64,000 nucleotides of DNA from Labrys sp. KNU-23 (lineage in GTDB: Bacteria > Pseudomonadota > Alphaproteobacteria > Rhizobiales > Labraceae). The position numbers were made by a program, and so were the translations under genes. Below are positions 24,247 to 33,147 of this stretch, piece by piece. The stretch spans positions 1,772,501 through 1,836,500 of the forward strand of contig NZ_CP043488.1 in assembly GCF_008330945.1 (NCBI RefSeq). The letters run 5' to 3'. Below the pieces are notes generated by a model. That model was not told the origin of the DNA. It saw only the letters and a program-made list of their open reading frames with translations, and made no database searches. Each line of letters opens with the position of its first letter. Position 1 is the stretch's first letter.

Positions 24247-25872
24247 CTAGCGGCTCAAGGTTCCCAGGCCTTCGGCATTCAGATAATCGACCGTCATCAC
24301 CTTCGGATTGGCCTCCCGCCCCGAGAATTTGACAGAAGACAGCGAGCCTTCGGGGGCGTTCTCGCCGCCCGGGCTCATCGCAAACGTGTCTCCGTCCCAG
24401 TGGCGGAGCGGGAACTTCATCAGGCGCGGCCCGAGCAACAGCACCAGATGGTCGCCCTCGACCTTGACCGTGGCGGCTTCCAAATAAAGATTGGCGTATT
24501 GGCCGGCATAGTCGGCGAGATTTCGGGCCGGCTTGGGATGCGGCGGCGGCGTGGCGCCCGCGAGATCCCCGACCGGCTTGAAGAAGTCCATCATGCGCTG
24601 ATGGGCAAGGGCGTACCAGTCCCGCGTTTCCTCGCCATATTGCACGATGTCCATGAAGCGCGCCGCAATGGCCTCGGCAGCGCCGACCGGTGCGCCGTTG
24701 GTCAGAACCACGATGCCCACATCGGCTGAGGGCAGGATCTGGAAGGTGGTGCCCGCCCCCAGGAGGAAGGCGCCCGAATGGCCCATGGAGGTTCGACCAT
24801 TGGCATTGACGTTTACGTTGAAGCCATAGCCGTAGAAACCGGTGCGTGCGTCGAACGCGTCGCCACGCCCATTCACCACCTGAGGCGTGAGCGCGGGCAG
24901 GATGGCCTCGGTCGTCATGAGCGTTTCGCCGCCATGCTTGCCGCCCGCAAGCAGCAATTGCAGCCACTTCGCCAGTTCCGTGACGTTGGAGGAAACCCCG
25001 CCCGCCGGCGCCTGCTCGTCGGGATTGCGGTCATAGAGGGGTTTGAACTTGCCGCCCTCGAAAGCATGGAGGACGGCGCGGTTCGGCTGCGCCAGGAAGG
25101 CCTTGTGGAGGTAGCTGGTCGATCGCATGGCCAGCGGCTGGAAGAGCAGGCGATCGGCCAGGATCTCCCAGCGCTCGCCCATGGCGGCGGCAACCGCTTC
25201 GGCCCCGATCGTCGTGCCGAAATTGGCGTAGTGATAGGAGGTTCGGAAGGCGTCGAGCGGCATCAGCCGGAGCCGCTGGATGATCTCCCTGCGCTCGAAG
25301 CCGAGATCCTCCAGATTATCCCCCGCCGCTTCCGGCAGGCCCGAGCGATGGGCGAAGAAATCCCCGATGGTGGCCTGGTTCGAGACATACTCGTTCCCGA
25401 GCACGAAATCGGGCAGATAGGCGCGGACACGATCATCCCAACCGATGGGCTTGCCGGCTTGCGCGCTCCTGGTCATGGCGATCGCGGCGACGGTGGCGGA
25501 AATGGATTTGGAAATCGAAGCGACCTGGAACACCGTGAATTCATCGACCGGCTGGGTGGCATCGCCCTCGACCCGTTCGCCATACCCTCTTGCGAACACC
25601 GTCTTTCCGCCATGCACGACGGCCACGGCGATACCGGGGACATGCGACTTGGCCCTGACGTCACGAACGATCTCAGGCAAGCTGCTGACTGCCTTCTCGA
25701 CGCCGCCCCTGTAGAGCGGCATGGCATCCTGTGGCGGCGACGGCCCGATTTCCGGCTTGAGCGACTGCGCAACCGCCATGGCCGACAGCATCATCGAACC
25801 GACGATGACGGCCGTCATCAGCGAATGCCGCAATCGAGAGCCAACTTTACTACCCTGGTGACATATAGGCAT
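24247..25872 (-). CDS. Exported serine hydrolase of the beta-lactamase/class C (S12) family
   Basis: A 541 aa protein with a signal peptide (about 18-36, ending AMAVAQS). The catalytic S-x-x-K is in VASISKSIS (about 119-122), Y-x-N in YHYANFG, and the third motif is HSG in MGHSGAFLLG. After the 350-residue catalytic domain comes a linker with a proline run and a C-terminal DUF3471-like beta domain (NLADYAGQYANLYLE onward). Members include esterases, D-aminopeptidases and penicillin-binding proteins, so resistance is not implied. GGAAG precedes the ATG. Confidence 0.84.
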   Translation of the reverse strand: MPICHQGSKVGSRLRHSLMTAVIVGSMMLSAMAVAQSLKPEIGPSPPQDAMPLYRGGVEKAVSSLPEIVRDVRAKSHVPGIAVAVVHGGKTVFARGYGERVEGDATQPVDEFTVFQVASISKSISATVAAIAMTRSAQAGKPIGWDDRVRAYLPDFVLGNEYVSNQATIGDFFAHRSGLPEAAGDNLEDLGFERREIIQRLRLMPLDAFRTSYHYANFGTTIGAEAVAAAMGERWEILADRLLFQPLAMRSTSYLHKAFLAQPNRAVLHAFEGGKFKPLYDRNPDEQAPAGGVSSNVTELAKWLQLLLAGGKHGGETLMTTEAILPALTPQVVNGRGDAFDARTGFYGYGFNVNVNANGRTSMGHSGAFLLGAGTTFQILPSADVGIVVLTNGAPVGAAEAIAARFMDIVQYGEETRDWYALAHQRMMDFFKPVGDLAGATPPPHPKPARNLADYAGQYANLYLEAATVKVEGDHLVLLLGPRLMKFPLRHWDGDTFAMSPGGENAPEGSLSSVKFSGREANPKVMTVDYLNAEGLGTLSR

Positions 25873-26047
25873 CGCCGAATTCTTCCGATGACGTGATAAA
25901 GACTCCAGACACCCTGCCCATTCCAGTCTATTTTTGCCAGCATGAAATAGCTCGCCAAGCTATATTCGATGAGCACGGAACGCTGTAGGAAAATTACTAC
26001 GAATTCAACACGCGAAAGACAGGTGCGATTGCCCTGCCGGACATGCT

Positions 26048-26911
26048 TTACACCGTATGGTCGGCGATGGCCCGGACCATCTCGTCAATGTCGCGATCGT
26101 GGATTTCGTGTCCGCCTCCTTCGATCCGGTGCAACCGCGCATGCGGCACGACCTTGGTGAAGGCCTCCCCGTGTGCGACGGGAAACAGCGGATCAGCCGT
26201 GCCATGAATCGCAAGAACCCGCATCTCGAGATCGCAGGCCTGCAACCTTGCGGGCTCCTCCCCGCTCACCAGCGCGAAATGGTTGGTGGCGCTGGCAAAG
26301 GACGGCGCCCGGGCCATATCGCGCGCGATCAGCGCACTGACGGCCTCGGCGTCATGCGGATGCCTGGTGCCGGCGAGCATGGCAGCATCGCGGCGCAGAA
26401 AATCGGCGATGGCCCCAAGATCGGACCAGTCGACCGCCTCGGCTGCCGCGGAATGCTCCTGATAGGCTTTGGTCGAGGATGGCAGCCCCTCGACCGCATG
26501 CGGCGATGTGCTGATCAGCGTGAGCGTCCGCACACGCCGGGGATGGCGCAATGCGGCCTCCTGCGCGACGAAGCCGCCCATCGACATGCCGACCAGATGC
26601 GCCGTTTCCAGGCCATAGCCATCGAGAATGGCGATGGCATCGTTGGCCAGATCGCTGGACGAGTAGCCGGGTTCGCCTTGCGGATAGTGCGTGGAAAGCC
26701 CGGTGTCGCGCTGGTCGTAGCGGATCACATAGCGCTCTCGAGCAGCAAGTTCTTCACAAAACCGGTCCGGCCACCACAGCATCGAAGCCATCATGCCCAT
26801 GATCAGCACGATGGGCGGGTTGGAGGAGACACCGAAAGCCTGGGTCTGGAGATCAGCCCCTTTGACCTCGACGACCTTCTCGGTAACCAGGCATGATGCG
26901 GCCCGTTTCAT
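26048..26911 (-). CDS. Alpha/beta hydrolase
   Basis: A 287 aa serine hydrolase. The oxyanion-hole loop is IVLIMGMMASMLWWPD, the nucleophile Ser is in GMSMGGFVAQ, the Asp in HGTADPLFP and the His in GGGHEIHD. RYDQRDTGLST is typical of the RdmC/methylesterase-like and haloperoxidase-like group. The ATG at 26911 is chosen because GGGGGA stands nine bases upstream. It is divergent from a methyltransferase gene. The ester substrate is unknown. Confidence 0.82.
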   Translation of the reverse strand: MKRAASCLVTEKVVEVKGADLQTQAFGVSSNPPIVLIMGMMASMLWWPDRFCEELAARERYVIRYDQRDTGLSTHYPQGEPGYSSSDLANDAIAILDGYGLETAHLVGMSMGGFVAQEAALRHPRRVRTLTLISTSPHAVEGLPSSTKAYQEHSAAAEAVDWSDLGAIADFLRRDAAMLAGTRHPHDAEAVSALIARDMARAPSFASATNHFALVSGEEPARLQACDLEMRVLAIHGTADPLFPVAHGEAFTKVVPHARLHRIEGGGHEIHDRDIDEMVRAIADHTV

Positions 26912-27096
26912 GAACACGATCCCCCCGATTGCAAATTGCAACTAGATTTCACATCGCATGTCTGATCTTATTATGCAATCGGTTTGTAACGGAGGCTGTG
27001 GATGCGCGCCCGGCATGGGGTGCCGCCTCTGCCAACGACCGCCGAACTCGGCGGGTGAGACGAATTTCCGTAGCCAAGACAAAGCGGGTGGGTCTG

Positions 27097-27876
27097 ATGG
27101 CGTTGCAATGTGCTGATTTTTACGACGCGGAATTATCGCGGCACAACCGGCATTTGCGGGCCGCCGCTAGGGTCGGAAGACACGACCGGGTGCTCGACAT
27201 CGGTTGTGGTGCGGGCCAGACCACGCGCGAGGCCGCCGGCATGGCAGTGGAGGCGAACGTGGTCGGCGTCGACACGTCTGCCGAGATGCTGGAGATCGCG
27301 CGGCGGCGTTGCCTGGAAGCGGGGCTGGGGAACGTCGTGTTTGAGCGGGGCGACGCGCAGCGCCACGACTTCCCGGCCGCCGGCTTCGATTTGTGCATCA
27401 GCCGGTTCGGCGTGATGTTCTTTGCCGATCCCGCGGCGGCCTTTGCCAATATCGCCAGGGCCCTGCGTCCGGGCGCGCGCCTCGCATGGATGGTGTGGCA
27501 GAGCCAGGAGCGCAACAGATGGTCTGGTGCCATCCGGCAGGCCTTGGCTCCGGGGGGCGTGCTGTCCGTCGATGCCGGCAAGCCGTTTTCGCTCGGCGAT
27601 CCCGCCGTGGCCACGGCGCTTCTGAGCACTGCGGGCTTCACCTCGATCGACTTTGCCGAGGTGAACGAGCCGGTCTTCTACGGGCCGAATGTCGACGCCG
27701 CGTTCGATGCTCTCACTGGCCTCTATCTGGTGAAGGACACGTTGGCGCGCACCGATGAATCGCCGGATCAACCGCTGCAGCGGCTGCGCGACTTGCTGGA
27801 CGCCCACATGACGGCTGATGGTGTGCTTTTCGACTCGCGTGCATGGATCATCAGCGCCGAGCGGGCGGCCGATTAG
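27097..27876 (+). CDS. SAM-dependent methyltransferase (UbiE-like class I)
   Basis: A 259 aa methyltransferase with motif I VLDIGCGAGQTTREAA, motif II GVDTSAEMLEIA, and FDLCISRFGVMFFADPAAAFANIARALRPG, the usual post-I/motif IV and motif VI arrangement. The start at 27097 (MALQCADFY) follows GGGTGGGT and removes an unrelated 56-residue extension. The gene is divergent from the alpha/beta hydrolase, with about 185 bases between the two starts. The acceptor is unknown. Confidence 0.78.
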   Translation: MALQCADFYDAELSRHNRHLRAAARVGRHDRVLDIGCGAGQTTREAAGMAVEANVVGVDTSAEMLEIARRRCLEAGLGNVVFERGDAQRHDFPAAGFDLCISRFGVMFFADPAAAFANIARALRPGARLAWMVWQSQERNRWSGAIRQALAPGGVLSVDAGKPFSLGDPAVATALLSTAGFTSIDFAEVNEPVFYGPNVDAAFDALTGLYLVKDTLARTDESPDQPLQRLRDLLDAHMTADGVLFDSRAWIISAERAAD

Positions 27877-27974
27877 GCGGGGCTGACTGGGCGCTCGCAG
27901 ATCGCAATCAACCTTCCTCCTTGCCGTCGCAGGCCCTTGCGGGTGTAGAAGGGAGCAAAGGATTCCGTTTGCCG

Positions 27975-29246
27975 ATGACCCCTCGCGAATTGCCAATATT
28001 GCTGCGCCGCCGCACTGCGACGACCATCGGCGCGGTCATTCTCGGCCTCGTCGCCCTCGCCTTCACCTGGACGGCGGACCAGGCCGCGAAGCTGTTCGAA
28101 CTGATGGTCGAGAAAGCCCCCTACGCCCCGCTGCTGGTGACGCCCCTGGGGCTCGCTCTCCTGGCCTGGCTTACACGGCGTTTTGCGCCTGCCGCCCGCG
28201 GTTCCGGCATTCCCCAGGTAAGCGCCGGCGCCCGCGATCCCCAGCACGCCGTCGCGGCCGGCCTGATTTCCATGAAGGTGGCGGCCTTCAAATTCGCGGC
28301 CACCATCGGCGCCATCCTGGTCGGCGCCTCGGTCGGCCGCGAGGGGCCGACGGTGCAGATCAGCGCCGCCCTCATGGCCTTCATGCATCGCCTCCTGAAG
28401 ATCGACCTTTCGCCCGCCGTGATCATTGCCGGCGGGGCGGCGGGGGTCTCAGCCGCCTTCAACACGCCGCTCGCCGGCATCGCCTTCGCCATCGAGGAAC
28501 TTGCTGCATCCTATCACCAGCGTCTCGCCCTGCTGGCCATGGCCGCCGTGATGATCTCGGGCCTCGTCAGTCTCGGCATCGCCGGAGACTACATCTATTT
28601 CGGCTCCGTGCACGAGGCGCTGCCGCTCGGCGGCGCCCTGCTCATCGCGCCGCTGGCCGGCGTGATCGGCGGTATCACCGGCGGCCTGTTCTCGCGCCTG
28701 ATCCTGGCCTTCGGCGCCAGCGCCCTCATCCCCATTGCAGCCCTGCGCCGCCGGCCCATCTGGCTTGCCCTGATCTGCGGCCTCCTCGTCGCGATCCTCG
28801 GCGTCCTTAGCCAGGGCGCGACCTGGGGCACGGGCTATGAAGTCGCCCGCCGCCTGGTGGAATCCCATGCCGAGCCCCTGTGGTTCGGGCCGGCCAAGTT
28901 CCTCTCCAGCCTGATCACCGTGCTGTCCGGCGTGCCGGGTGGGATTTTCGCGCCTTCGCTCGCCACCGGCGCAGGCGTCGGCAATCTGATCGCCCTTGCC
29001 TTTCCCGATCAGCCGCTCGGCGCCATCGTGCTGCTCGGCATGATCGGCTATTTCGTCGGCGTGGTCAGGGCGCCGCTCACCGCCGTCATCATCATTTCGG
29101 AAATGTCGGACAGCCGCGCCATGGTGCTGCCCCTGCTGGCCACCGCCATCATCGCCGACGGCATTTCAGCCCTCATCTGCCGGGAAAAGCTCTATCACGC
29201 CCTAGCCAAACCCTTCCTGCCACCGGCCGGGCAGAAGGATGTTTAA
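27975..29246 (+). CDS. CLC-family chloride channel or chloride/proton antiporter
   Basis: A 423 aa membrane protein with the three CLC selectivity motifs: GSGIPQV, GREGPTVQ (with the gating Glu) and GGIFAPSLATGAG. The internal proton-path Glu of bacterial antiporters appears in FAIEELAAS, which favours chloride/proton exchange. There is no C-terminal CBS domain. The ATG at 27975 (MTPRELP) is the family-like start; the longer frame overlaps the preceding methyltransferase. Confidence 0.86.
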   Translation: MTPRELPILLRRRTATTIGAVILGLVALAFTWTADQAAKLFELMVEKAPYAPLLVTPLGLALLAWLTRRFAPAARGSGIPQVSAGARDPQHAVAAGLISMKVAAFKFAATIGAILVGASVGREGPTVQISAALMAFMHRLLKIDLSPAVIIAGGAAGVSAAFNTPLAGIAFAIEELAASYHQRLALLAMAAVMISGLVSLGIAGDYIYFGSVHEALPLGGALLIAPLAGVIGGITGGLFSRLILAFGASALIPIAALRRRPIWLALICGLLVAILGVLSQGATWGTGYEVARRLVESHAEPLWFGPAKFLSSLITVLSGVPGGIFAPSLATGAGVGNLIALAFPDQPLGAIVLLGMIGYFVGVVRAPLTAVIIISEMSDSRAMVLPLLATAIIADGISALICREKLYHALAKPFLPPAGQKDV

Positions 29247-29252
29247 GGCAAG

Positions 29253-29318
29253 CAAGCGTTTGGAGCATCGCGCCAAAAAGTGGGGGCCGGTCGTCGACAA
29301 CCACAAAGCGCTTTGGGA
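29253..29318. repeat. Degenerate intergenic palindromic repeat
   Basis: The text AAGCGTTTGGAGCATCGCG followed by CCAAAAAGTGGGGGCCGG resembles a widespread rhizobial intergenic repeat with GAGCATG and AAAAGTGG cores. Pairing of the arms is poor here, so it looks like a decayed copy. It lies just after the CLC gene. Confidence 0.35.
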
Positions 29319-29390
29319 AGTTAAGGCCTGATTCAGCTTGTTGCTGATTTGTAATGATCCTAGCGAGATCAATGGCTTTTCTGGATTTCC

Positions 29391-29405
29391 TTCAACAATT
29401 TTTAA
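29391..29405. promoter_or_regulatory. Possible CtrA binding site upstream of sciP
   Basis: TTCA-N7-TTAA differs by one base from the CtrA consensus TTAA-N7-TTAA. It lies 56 bases before the sciP ATG. A GATTC (GANTC methylation) site occurs at about 29331-29335. In Caulobacter, sciP is itself under CtrA control. Confidence 0.4.
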
Positions 29406-29460
29406 GCGAGCCCCCCTAGCCTGCAGCTCACATGGTCATTCGAATTGTGTGAGCGTACCC

Positions 29461-29736
29461 ATGACCGAAACTCTTCGCCCTCGGGTGAAATATGTCATCG
29501 GCCCCGACGGCAGCCCCCTGACCGTTGCGGACCTACCGCCTCCTGGTACCCAGCGATGGGTGATCCGGCGCAAGGCAGAAGTGGTTGCCGCCGTGCGCGG
29601 CGGACTCCTCAGTCTCGAGGAGGCCTGCAACCGCTATGTGCTGACCACCGAGGAATTCCTGTCCTGGCAGGCCTCGATCGACCGCCACGGCCTGGCGGGC
29701 CTGCGCACCACGCGCATCCAGCATTACCGGCAATAG
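29461..29736 (+). CDS. sciP: SciP-type CtrA inhibitory protein (DUF1153)
   Basis: A 91 aa helix-turn-helix protein that in Caulobacter binds CtrA at promoters and blocks its activation of transcription in G1. The sequence is highly characteristic: VKYVIGPDGSPLTVADLPPP, RWVIRRKAEVVAAVRGGLLS, LEEACNRYVLTTEEFLSWQ and HGLAGLRTTRIQ. The start at 29461 (MTETLRPR) fits the conserved length; the upstream in-frame extension has no homology. The gene is monocistronic, with a strong terminator 57 bases after the stop. Its presence places the genome among alphaproteobacteria with the CtrA cell-cycle circuit. Confidence 0.93.
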   Translation: MTETLRPRVKYVIGPDGSPLTVADLPPPGTQRWVIRRKAEVVAAVRGGLLSLEEACNRYVLTTEEFLSWQASIDRHGLAGLRTTRIQHYRQ

Positions 29737-29792
29737 ATCTGGGATCAGGCCTTCCGGCCTGCTCTTTCCGCTCGCAGCGGATACGACAGTCC

Positions 29793-29836
29793 AAGAGCAG
29801 ATTGCGATGACCAAAAGTCGCAACCTGCTCTTTTTT
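29793..29836 (+). terminator. Rho-independent terminator after sciP
   Basis: Arms 29793-29807 and 29818-29832 pair at 14 of 15 positions around the loop TGACCAAAAG, and are followed by a run of T. It ends the sciP transcript. Confidence 0.85.
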
Positions 29837-30248
29837 GTCGGACGGCGAGCCACACATCCACGGCCTGCAATAGCCCGTTGGTCTGCGAGATCGGGTTCAT
29901 GCACCCCACACAAGGGGTCTTGGCGTCATACCTAGTCTCGAAGATGCTGACCGGCCGAAGCATGACCTTCCTGGAAACGCAGGCCTCCTCGCCCGCTCTT
30001 TGAAGCGCTCCGACTGGCGAATCGGGGGGGCAGACGAGGACGCCAGCGACCCCACGAATAGACAACCGTCCGGACGCCTTGGGGTTGGCCTGTCCAGCAC
30101 TGCGAACGCTTCGCTGTCGTCTGCCCATCGCCGGGATTTCCGCTGGGTGCACCGACGTCGGGGCCTGGAAGAATTCGAACGCGGTTACGCCGGAAATGGC
30201 CCGGAACTTGCTTGACTGGAGGCCTGTTCACACAATCGCGGCGATTGC
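29837..30248. other. Gene-poor stretch before the gamma-glutamyltransferase-family gene
   Basis: About 410 bases with no convincing gene. Open frames exist on both strands (for example minus 29745-30152) but none shows a recognisable domain, a ribosome site or family-like sequence. It may be remnant coding sequence or long 5' untranslated DNA. Confidence 0.4.
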
Positions 30249-31826
30249 ATGAAGACCGTCCCACGGCAAGGGCCCAGCGAGAACGCGACGTCGAGCGGGG
30301 GCATGGTCGTCGCGCCGCACTGGCTCGCCACAGAGGCCGGAGCAAAGGTCCTCAAGCAGGGGGGCAATGCGATCGAGGCGCTGGTTGCCGCGAGTGCGGC
30401 ACTTTCGGTCCTCTATCCACATTTTTGTGGTCTCGGCGGAGACGCGGTTTGGCTTGTTGCCGATCGCACGGGTTCTGCCACCGTCTTCCTGGGCATTGGC
30501 CAGGCGGCGAGGTTCATCCCTGATCTGTCTGTCATCCCGCTTCGCGGGCCGCTTTCGGCCATGACGACGGCATGCCTCGTCGACAGTTGGGGGCAAGTCC
30601 TCGATTACTCCCACAGCCACTGGCAGGGCCGATTGTCCATCGCCGGCCTGCTCGACGATGCCGTCGCGCTGGCACAAAACGGCTTCGACGTCAGTCCTTC
30701 TCAAGAATTCTGGCATCGTTTCCGTGGAAGCGAGGTCACGCAATGGCCTGGCTTCCAAGGGGTCTTCTTCCGGAACGGCATACAGCACCAGCCGGCTTTG
30801 GCGAGTTCGCTGCGCGCCATAGCCGATCACGGCGTGCGCGAGTTCTACGAAGGCGAGCTGGGCGCGCGCATCGCGTCGGGCCTCCGGGCCGCCGGTTCAC
30901 CCCTGACTGCCGCGGATCTCGCCAGCACCCGCACACTCCGTGAGCAGCCGCTTATGCAACGCTATCGCGATGTGACCCTTCTTGCGCCGCCGCCGCCGAC
31001 GCAAGGCGCGACGACGCTTGCCATCATGGCTGTCTTGTCTTCCTTCGATTTGGGCCGGCTCGACCCTGCCTCGGCCGAATTCTACCACCTCCTCGTGGAA
31101 GCCGTGAAACAGGCCTTCCTCGATCGCCCGTCGATCGTCGACCCTGCCTTCACAGACGTGAATGTCGCGCAGTTGCTCGATGGGCGCCGGCTGGCTGCGA
31201 AGGCACGCTCGATCGACCTCGACAGGGCGTTGCCTTGGCCGCACCCCTTCCAGACCGCCGACACGGCCTTCCTGGCGGCGACGGACAGCGCTGGCAGGAG
31301 CGTTGCCATGCTGCAGAGCCTTTATTTCGACTGGGGCAGCGGCGTCGTCGCCGGCGACACGGGCATCCTATGGCAGAACCGCGGCGCGGCCTTCAGCCTC
31401 GATCCAGCGAGCCCAAACTGCATCAGGGCCGGCAAGCGTCCCTTCTACACGTTGAACCCCGGCATGGGCTTGAAGGACGGGCGTCCCTGCCTGCTTTACG
31501 GCACTCAAGGCGCCGACGGACAGCCGCAGACCCTCGCCCTGCTGCTGTCGCTGCTGATCGACCACGGGCTCGATCCGCTTGCGGCCCTATCCCGGCCGCG
31601 TTTCCTTCTGGGGCGCACCTTCTCGGACAGTCGCGACAGCCTGAAGATAGAGGCCCATGCCGGAGGCTCGCTCATTGCCGAGCTTGCGGACAAGGGACAT
31701 CAGGTGGGCCGGATCGAACCCTTCAGCCAACTCGGCGGACATGCCGGCATCATTCGCCTCCGACCTGACGGGACGACCATCGCTGCACATGATCCGCGCA
31801 GCGATGGCGGGGCGATTGGTCTTTGA
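30249..31826 (+). CDS. Gamma-glutamyltransferase-family Ntn hydrolase (oxamate amidohydrolase/HpxW-like)
   Basis: A 525 aa self-processing Ntn hydrolase. The probable autocleavage and nucleophile residue is Thr339 in ADTAFLAATD, giving a large N-terminal and a small C-terminal subunit. The small-subunit text SGVVAGDTGILWQNRG, FSLDP, FYTLNPGM and YGTQGADGQPQT resembles the HpxW-like branch, which hydrolyses small amides, more than true glutathione hydrolases. No signal peptide is visible, so it is probably cytoplasmic, unlike classical GGT. It overlaps or abuts the following amidohydrolase, which suggests successive steps in breakdown of a nitrogen compound. Confidence 0.78.
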   Translation: MKTVPRQGPSENATSSGGMVVAPHWLATEAGAKVLKQGGNAIEALVAASAALSVLYPHFCGLGGDAVWLVADRTGSATVFLGIGQAARFIPDLSVIPLRGPLSAMTTACLVDSWGQVLDYSHSHWQGRLSIAGLLDDAVALAQNGFDVSPSQEFWHRFRGSEVTQWPGFQGVFFRNGIQHQPALASSLRAIADHGVREFYEGELGARIASGLRAAGSPLTAADLASTRTLREQPLMQRYRDVTLLAPPPPTQGATTLAIMAVLSSFDLGRLDPASAEFYHLLVEAVKQAFLDRPSIVDPAFTDVNVAQLLDGRRLAAKARSIDLDRALPWPHPFQTADTAFLAATDSAGRSVAMLQSLYFDWGSGVVAGDTGILWQNRGAAFSLDPASPNCIRAGKRPFYTLNPGMGLKDGRPCLLYGTQGADGQPQTLALLLSLLIDHGLDPLAALSRPRFLLGRTFSDSRDSLKIEAHAGGSLIAELADKGHQVGRIEPFSQLGGHAGIIRLRPDGTTIAAHDPRSDGGAIGL

Positions 31827-31828
31827 CG

Positions 31829-33067
31829 ATGGACATTCCCCCAGTTGACCTGTTTATCCGCAATGCCCGCCTGCCGACCAGTGCGGAGCCGGTAGACTTG
31901 GCGATACGCGACAAGTCGATCGCCGCGATCGGTCGAGAGCTTCGTTGTGAAGCGGTCGAAATCGTAGAAGCCGAAGGTGCGCTGGCTTGCGGCGGCTTCG
32001 TCGACAGCCACATCCATCTGGACAAAGCCTGTATCCTCGATCGCTGCCGCATCTGCGAGGGTACCTTGGCGGAGGCGGTGCGCGAGACGGCAAGAGCCAA
32101 GGCGTCCTTCACCGAGGCGGATGTCTATGCACGGGCCGCTCGCGTCGTCGAGCAGGCCATCATACAAGGCACCATGGCGATGCGCAGCTTCGTCGAGGTC
32201 GATCCGCGGGCCGGGTTGCGCTCCTTCGAAGCCGTCAAACGCGTTCGCCAGGATTACGCGTTCGCCATCGATATCGAGATCTGCGCTTTCGTGCAGGAAG
32301 GGCTTACCAACGAGCCGGAAACGCTGGGTTTGTTGAATGAGGCCCTGGCGAACGGAGCGGATCTGGTGGGTGGAGCTCCCTACACCGATCCCGATCCGGC
32401 TGGACAAATCAGCCTGATCTTCGACCTCGCGCAAGCGCACGGCGTCGCTGTCGACTTCCATCTTGATTTCGATCTCGCACCCGAAAAGAGCAATTTGCCC
32501 GTCGTCCTGAAGGAAACCATACGACGCGGTTGGCAGGGACGCGTCTCGCTCGGACACATGACGAGCCTTTCGGCGCGGCCGTCGCATGAGGTTGAGGCGA
32601 TCGCGACAGAGCTCCGAAAGGCCGGTATTGCAGTGGTGGCCCTACCAGCCACCGACCTCTTCCTGAATGGCCGCGAGTATGAGCGACTGGTGCCGCGTGG
32701 GATCGCTCCGACCCATATTCTGGCTTTGAGGGGTGTGAATGCCTCGATCGCCACCAACAATATTCTCAATCCCTTCACGCCATTTGGTGATGCCTCACTC
32801 CTTCGCATGGCGAACCTCTATGCCAATGTCGTTCAACTTTCGCGCACCGAGCATCTACGGCTCGTCTTCGACATGATCGGTCCCCTTGCAGCGCGCGGAA
32901 TGCGGCGCGCATCCGGCCTATCGGTCGGAGCGGCAGCCGACATCGTACTGATCGACTGTGCGACGCCCGAACAGGCGATACGCGAGAACAGCCGCGTGAT
33001 CCGAGGCTGGAAGCGCGGTCGCCCGACATTCCGTACGACGAGGCCGGAGATCATTCGTCGAGATTAA
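31829..33067 (+). CDS. Amidohydrolase, cytosine deaminase-like
   Basis: A 412 aa metal-dependent hydrolase of the amidohydrolase superfamily. The first metal ligands are in DSHIHLDKAC, a pattern specific to the cytosine deaminase/N-isopropylammelide hydrolase group. Later ligands are likely in VDFHLDFDLAP and LGHMTSLS, with the Asp in a late strand. The C-terminal GLSVGAAADIVLIDC closes the small beta domain. An ATG at 31829 or a TTG at 31823 (overlapping the previous stop) could be the start. It is coupled to a GGT-family hydrolase; a cyclic amide or aminopyrimidine-like substrate is plausible, not shown. Confidence 0.78.
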   Translation: MDIPPVDLFIRNARLPTSAEPVDLAIRDKSIAAIGRELRCEAVEIVEAEGALACGGFVDSHIHLDKACILDRCRICEGTLAEAVRETARAKASFTEADVYARAARVVEQAIIQGTMAMRSFVEVDPRAGLRSFEAVKRVRQDYAFAIDIEICAFVQEGLTNEPETLGLLNEALANGADLVGGAPYTDPDPAGQISLIFDLAQAHGVAVDFHLDFDLAPEKSNLPVVLKETIRRGWQGRVSLGHMTSLSARPSHEVEAIATELRKAGIAVVALPATDLFLNGREYERLVPRGIAPTHILALRGVNASIATNNILNPFTPFGDASLLRMANLYANVVQLSRTEHLRLVFDMIGPLAARGMRRASGLSVGAAADIVLIDCATPEQAIRENSRVIRGWKRGRPTFRTTRPEIIRRD

Positions 33068-33147
33068 TGATGTCGCCGGGCTGCAACGCCAGAGGCAGTC
33101 GAATTCCCCAGCTGGAGCAAAGCGCATTTGGACCGAAACGCTTGTTG

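Noticed and set aside
29745..30152. 135-codon minus-strand frame between sciP and the GGT-like gene
   Set aside because: It has no ribosome site, domain or plausible partner, and it overlaps the sciP terminator.
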